6,823 nucleotides of DNA from Cryomorphaceae bacterium (lineage in GTDB: Bacteria; Bacteroidota; Bacteroidia; Flavobacteriales; Schleiferiaceae), in NCBI GenBank assembly GCA_002685435.1, contig NYXD01000128.1, positions 1 through 6,823 on the forward strand. Reading direction: 5' to 3'. Positions 4,158-6,823 of this stretch are shown in pieces. Numbering within the stretch: the first letter of the stretch is position 1; each line of letters begins with the position of its first letter. Below the pieces are notes generated by a model. The model searched no databases. It was not told where the DNA came from and saw only the letters and a program-made list of their open reading frames with translations. The position numbers and the translations under genes are program-made.

Positions 4158-6823
4158 TCACGCAATGCCGCGGGCGATTTTAACCAACGTGGCCCGTTGA
4201 GTTTCGATAAATTTCGACACGTCAATATCGCTGCTTTCAACCTCATCACCGTCGTTGTCGTCCACCTCTTCGTCGCCGTTTTCGTCGTCGTGTTCAGAGT
4301 TTCGAAACATAGTCTCTAATGCCTCAAGGTGCTTATGCGTACTCTCAGGGTCGCACTCGACACCCAACAATCCTTTCTTATGCAAAACGTTGGCGCAAAT
4401 CGGTTTGATAGAACTGCAATATGCCGCCATGCATTCTACGGAGATGAATCGAGTCACCTCAAAGTCTTCACTGTACACAACAGACTCGGAGTTTTCGCCA
4501 CCGACGCGGGCAACAAAAAACCGCTTTCCCGTGATCGAGTACAGGTCGTTCTTCACAATTGGAGCGCACAAAAAGTAGCAAATGGCCTCCAGCAACGACG
4601 TTGGCGCCGACGGCAACGACAAAAATACGCCTTCGTTTTGAATCAGGTACTTGAGTGCCGTTTTCCACCAACACCCCATCACCCAAGCGGCGTTTTTAGA
4701 TCGGTACCATTCCTCCAAAGAGTGCGTTTCCCCGTGCATGCCAAAAAACCACGCAAATGCGTCTTTTACCTCAGCGATGTCATCTACCTGTCGGATTTCC
4801 TGCTCGATTGTCATGTACCAGCATAATTCGTGAGCTTCCATGACACCCGGACCGTCAAGTGTTCCAAGCATCCCCCACACGCACCCGGGCTCAACAGGTA
4901 CAAATTCCACAACGTACAACGCAACAACGTCGTCGTCTGATTCGTCAATGTTACGGCGGGATTCGCATGACGCCGAAAAAAAACAGACGCCGCAACCGCT
5001 CCCGAATTTCAAAAGGTACTTCCCGTCTTCACACTCCTGTCGTTGCAGCACCGGCACCTGTCCCTCCAAAACCTTTTGAATGATGTCGGTTTCCCCAATG
5101 TTCGGTAGGTCCACTTTCGCCAAGTGCATACCCAAGAGTTTGTTTACAAACATGCCTTGATGATTCACCTGAAGGAACGCCGCGTGCACCGTTGAAATGT
5201 ACCGAGGGTTCGGTGCCAAGACGATGGCAAGGTGCATCGACAAAAGCCCCCCCCCGATCAGACACATCGGCGTCTGCAACACAACGTAGAGCGTATTGTA
5301 AGCGTCCTGGTGCGCAAAGCGTACGTCGTTAATCAACATTTTTATCCGGTCCATGGTGGATTCCAATTTGGATTCCGTCAGCCCAATTAAGGTGGACAGA
5401 GCCATCTTGCGCACGCACGACTCCGTTTCGTCGGCCAATGTCAACCCCCCCGGCAAGCATAGGTTGAATCGCAGCAGTAGCTCCCGCATTCGACGGATCA
5501 TTTGCCCCTCGGCCGCCCGAACCTGTTTTGCGAGTTTAATTTCTCGATTGGCAGACGCCAATTGCTCAACCAACTGCTTTATGATCTCTTCGTGTTCCGC
5601 GATCGACGCTTTGTCCACGATCGACGCTTTGTTCGCGGTCGACGCTTTGTCCACGATCGACGCTTTGTTCGCGGTCGACGCGGTCGTCTTGGTTTTACTG
5701 GTTTTGGTTTTACGTTTACCACGTCTCGTGGTCGAAGTCGGCACCTCAGAAGAGGACACTGTCGAAGACGCCTCGGTCGGAGAACACACCGTCGAAGAAG
5801 ACGCGGTCGCAGAAGACGCGGTCGCAGAAGACGCGGTCGGAGAAGACGCGGCCGGAGAAGACGCGGCCGGAGAAGACGCGGTCGGAGAAGACGCGGTCGG
5901 AGAAGACGCGGTCAGAGAAGACGCGGTCGGAGAAGACGCGGTCGGAGAAGACGCGGGCGATAGAAACCAATCGTCTTTGCGTTGCTTCTTCAGTTTTTGC
6001 AAGGCGGCCTCTGTTTTCTGCAATTTCGAGTGCAAATCCTTGTATTTTTTGTCCAATTCCTTGTATTTTTTGTCGTTGCGTTCAAGCAGATCTGTGCTTC
6101 GTTCCTGCGCAAGGAGACAATCTCGCATTTTCATCGTCAAACGGTTACACTCGCGTTCCGATTCCTGGCGCATCCTCTTTGCGTCGACCTGAATTCGGCC
6201 CTCTTCCTCGGCCATTTCCGCGACGGTCCCGCGCAGTTCGTCGTTTTGTGCCTGTAGAGTCTTCTTACTCGTTTCCAAATCATGAACGGTCGATTCCAGT
6301 GCGTCGTACTTCGCTTTCAGTGCGTCGTACGTCGCTCTTAGATCGCGATTGCTCGTTCGGAGTTCTTCGTTTCTCGTCGCCAATCCTTCAATCACATTAT
6401 TGGCATCCTTGACCGTCTGCGTTTCTCGACGATGGGCAGTGGTCAATGTCGTCAAGTAGACGTCTTTCGACTTAATCTCAGTCCGCGCCTGTGCCAAAGC
6501 GGCCGCGAAGTGATCCCGACTCTTCACCAGATTATCAACAATTTTTTCTTCTCCATGTAATGTTTGACACAATTCAACAAACGCGTTTACAGGGATCGCT
6601 GTCTGCAAAGGCATTTCGCGTATGTCGCACTTCACAGAATACAACGTGCCGGTCGTCGTCGTCGTCGTCGTAGGGCTGGCCGCCTTGGGGCTGGCCGCCT
6701 TGGGGCTGGCCGCCTTGGGGCTGGCCGCCTTGGGGCTGTTCGCCGTGGGGCTGTTCGCCTTGGGGCTGTTCGCCTTGGGGCTGTTCGCCTTGGGGCTGTT
6801 CGCCTTGGGGCTGTTCGCCTTGG
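4158..6823 (-). CDS. Large coiled-coil, repeat-rich protein, 5' partial
   Basis: The frame is open from the window edge to TGA at 4160-4158 (about 887 codons seen). In N-to-C order: ten KANSP/KAASP-type units, a Thr7 run, LYSVKCDIREMPLQ, a long coiled coil (about 6560-5980) with heptad-length duplications, an ASSPT-repeat linker, a basic RRGKRKTKTSK patch, DKASTANKASIV repeats, a second short coil, then about 460 residues of globular sequence with many Cys and Trp (FAWFFGMHGETHSLEEWY, GCWWKTALKYL), an acidic stretch (DDENGDEEVDDNDGDE) and a helical end. I recognise no family for the globular part. ATG at 6614 could be the start, but the repeat frame upstream stays open and matches the internal repeat style, so the protein probably begins beyond the window. 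Coil plus linker suggests a structural or scaffold protein. Confidence 0.85.
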   Translation of the reverse strand, partial: KANSPKANSPKANSPKANSPKANSPTANSPKAASPKAASPKAASPKAASPTTTTTTTGTLYSVKCDIREMPLQTAIPVNAFVELCQTLHGEEKIVDNLVKSRDHFAAALAQARTEIKSKDVYLTTLTTAHRRETQTVKDANNVIEGLATRNEELRTSNRDLRATYDALKAKYDALESTVHDLETSKKTLQAQNDELRGTVAEMAEEEGRIQVDAKRMRQESERECNRLTMKMRDCLLAQERSTDLLERNDKKYKELDKKYKDLHSKLQKTEAALQKLKKQRKDDWFLSPASSPTASSPTASSLTASSPTASSPTASSPAASSPAASSPTASSATASSATASSSTVCSPTEASSTVSSSEVPTSTTRRGKRKTKTSKTKTTASTANKASIVDKASTANKASIVDKASIAEHEEIIKQLVEQLASANREIKLAKQVRAAEGQMIRRMRELLLRFNLCLPGGLTLADETESCVRKMALSTLIGLTESKLESTMDRIKMLINDVRFAHQDAYNTLYVVLQTPMCLIGGGLLSMHLAIVLAPNPRYISTVHAAFLQVNHQGMFVNKLLGMHLAKVDLPNIGETDIIQKVLEGQVPVLQRQECEDGKYLLKFGSGCGVCFFSASCESRRNIDESDDDVVALYVVEFVPVEPGCVWGMLGTLDGPGVMEAHELCWYMTIEQEIRQVDDIAEVKDAFAWFFGMHGETHSLEEWYRSKNAAWVMGCWWKTALKYLIQNEGVFLSLPSAPTSLLEAICYFLCAPIVKNDLYSITGKRFFVARVGGENSESVVYSEDFEVTRFISVECMAAYCSSIKPICANVLHKKGLLGVECDPESTHKHLEALETMFRNSEHDDENGDEEVDDNDGDEVESSDIDVSKFIETQRATLVKIARGIA
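5247..5255. repeat. C9/G9 homopolymer inside the large gene
   Basis: Nine C residues on the plus strand encode the Gly run in LIGGGLLS on the minus strand. Long G runs are prone to slippage; the frame is intact here. Confidence 0.9.
5601..5678. repeat. 18-base repeat in alternating pairs (KASIVD/KASTAN)
   Basis: Four 18-base units (5601, 5619, 5637, 5655) alternate between two versions, so the true period is 36 bases, followed by a partial fifth. They encode KASIVD and KASTAN hexapeptides between the basic patch and the second coil. Confidence 0.9.
5800..5955. repeat. 15-base repeat encoding ASSPT units
   Basis: Ten tandem GACGCGGTCGGAGAA-type units plus a partial one encode ASSPT/ASSPA/ASSAT on the minus strand. 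Variation is mostly single substitutions (T/A, P/A, P/L). Ser/Thr/Pro/Ala content suggests a flexible, possibly O-glycosylated or phosphorylated linker after the coil. Confidence 0.93.
6037..6078. repeat. 21-base heptad duplication (KKYKELD/KKYKDLH)
   Basis: Two adjacent 21-base units share their first 17 bases and encode one coiled-coil heptad each on the minus strand. Confidence 0.85.
6298..6339. repeat. 21-base heptad duplication (YDALKAK/YDALEST)
   Basis: Two adjacent 21-base units differing at a few positions encode successive heptads in the same coiled coil, further toward the N-terminus. Confidence 0.85.
6652..6669. repeat. GTC trinucleotide run (poly-Thr)
   Basis: Six perfect GTC units encode most of a Thr7 run on the minus strand, between the KAASP repeats and the start of the conserved-looking sequence. 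Confidence 0.9.
6673..6822. repeat. 15-base repeat encoding KANSP/KAASP, running to the window edge
   Basis: Ten tandem 15-base units. On the minus strand the outer five encode KANSP, the next TANSP, and the inner four KAASP, in frame with the large protein. The array reaches the window end, so its full length and the true start codon are not visible. Confidence 0.92.

Noticed and set aside
5353..6192. Plus-strand open frames of 279 and 153 codons opposite the large gene
   Set aside because: They are antisense shadows of the 15- and 18-base repeats: because repeat units are multiples of three, every frame stays open and gives monotonous GEDAV or RRRGR strings.
5800..6822. Regular repeats resembling a CRISPR array
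   Set aside because: The units are directly adjacent with no unique spacers and encode a peptide repeat in frame.

Overview
The window looks like part of a large eukaryotic DNA virus genome (nucleocytoplasmic large DNA virus / giant virus type), or less likely an unassigned protist contig. The supporting signs are tightly packed intronless genes on both strands with short AT-rich leaders, a eukaryotic-type tRNA with internal A and B boxes and a T10 stop, no bacterial ribosome binding sites, several Cys-rich proteins of no obvious family, much in-frame short-tandem repeat, and a small zinc-ribbon-like protein (CPHC ... HAFFK ... QIDPH ... ECDRL ... GCGKPF) that I recall as conserved in giant viruses and some marine viruses. 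The taxonomic call is inference; there is no polymerase, capsid or packaging gene here to settle it.

Layout. 24-344 (-) is an unrecognised 106-aa gene. 345-438 is a divergent spacer with a CTAGT pentamer array. 439-597 (+) is a possible 52-aa basic peptide. 598-954 has no convincing gene but holds a TATA box, a palindrome and, at its end, a hairpin starting at the stop codon of the next gene. 955-1638 (-) encodes a 227-aa Cys-rich protein with a C-terminal cystine-knot-like domain. 1639-1784 is a second divergent spacer with the same pentamer repeat. 1785-2630 (+) encodes an endonuclease/exonuclease/phosphatase (EEP) superfamily enzyme with all main catalytic motifs. 2631-2771 is its 3' region: a hairpin with GNRA-type loop, then AATAAA overlapping the tRNA terminator. 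2772-2842 (-) is tRNA-Thr(CGU). 3006-3332 (-) is a 108-aa protein with eight cysteines. 3412-3638 (+) is a Cys-rich reading frame broken by one apparent -1 shift at an A5 run. 3683-4087 (-) is the zinc-ribbon-like conserved protein. 4158-6823 (-) is a large coiled-coil and repeat-rich protein whose 5' end runs off the window.

The genes do not form an obvious pathway. Common threads are a group of small Cys-rich proteins without signal peptides (955-1638, 3006-3332, 3412-3638), two of which share a promoter/leader block of about 45 bases; repeats whose unit is always a multiple of three inside genes; and pentamer repeats that are not, placed only in the two divergent spacers. The most interesting leads are the cystine-knot-like protein, the shared leader elements, and the repeat-built large protein.
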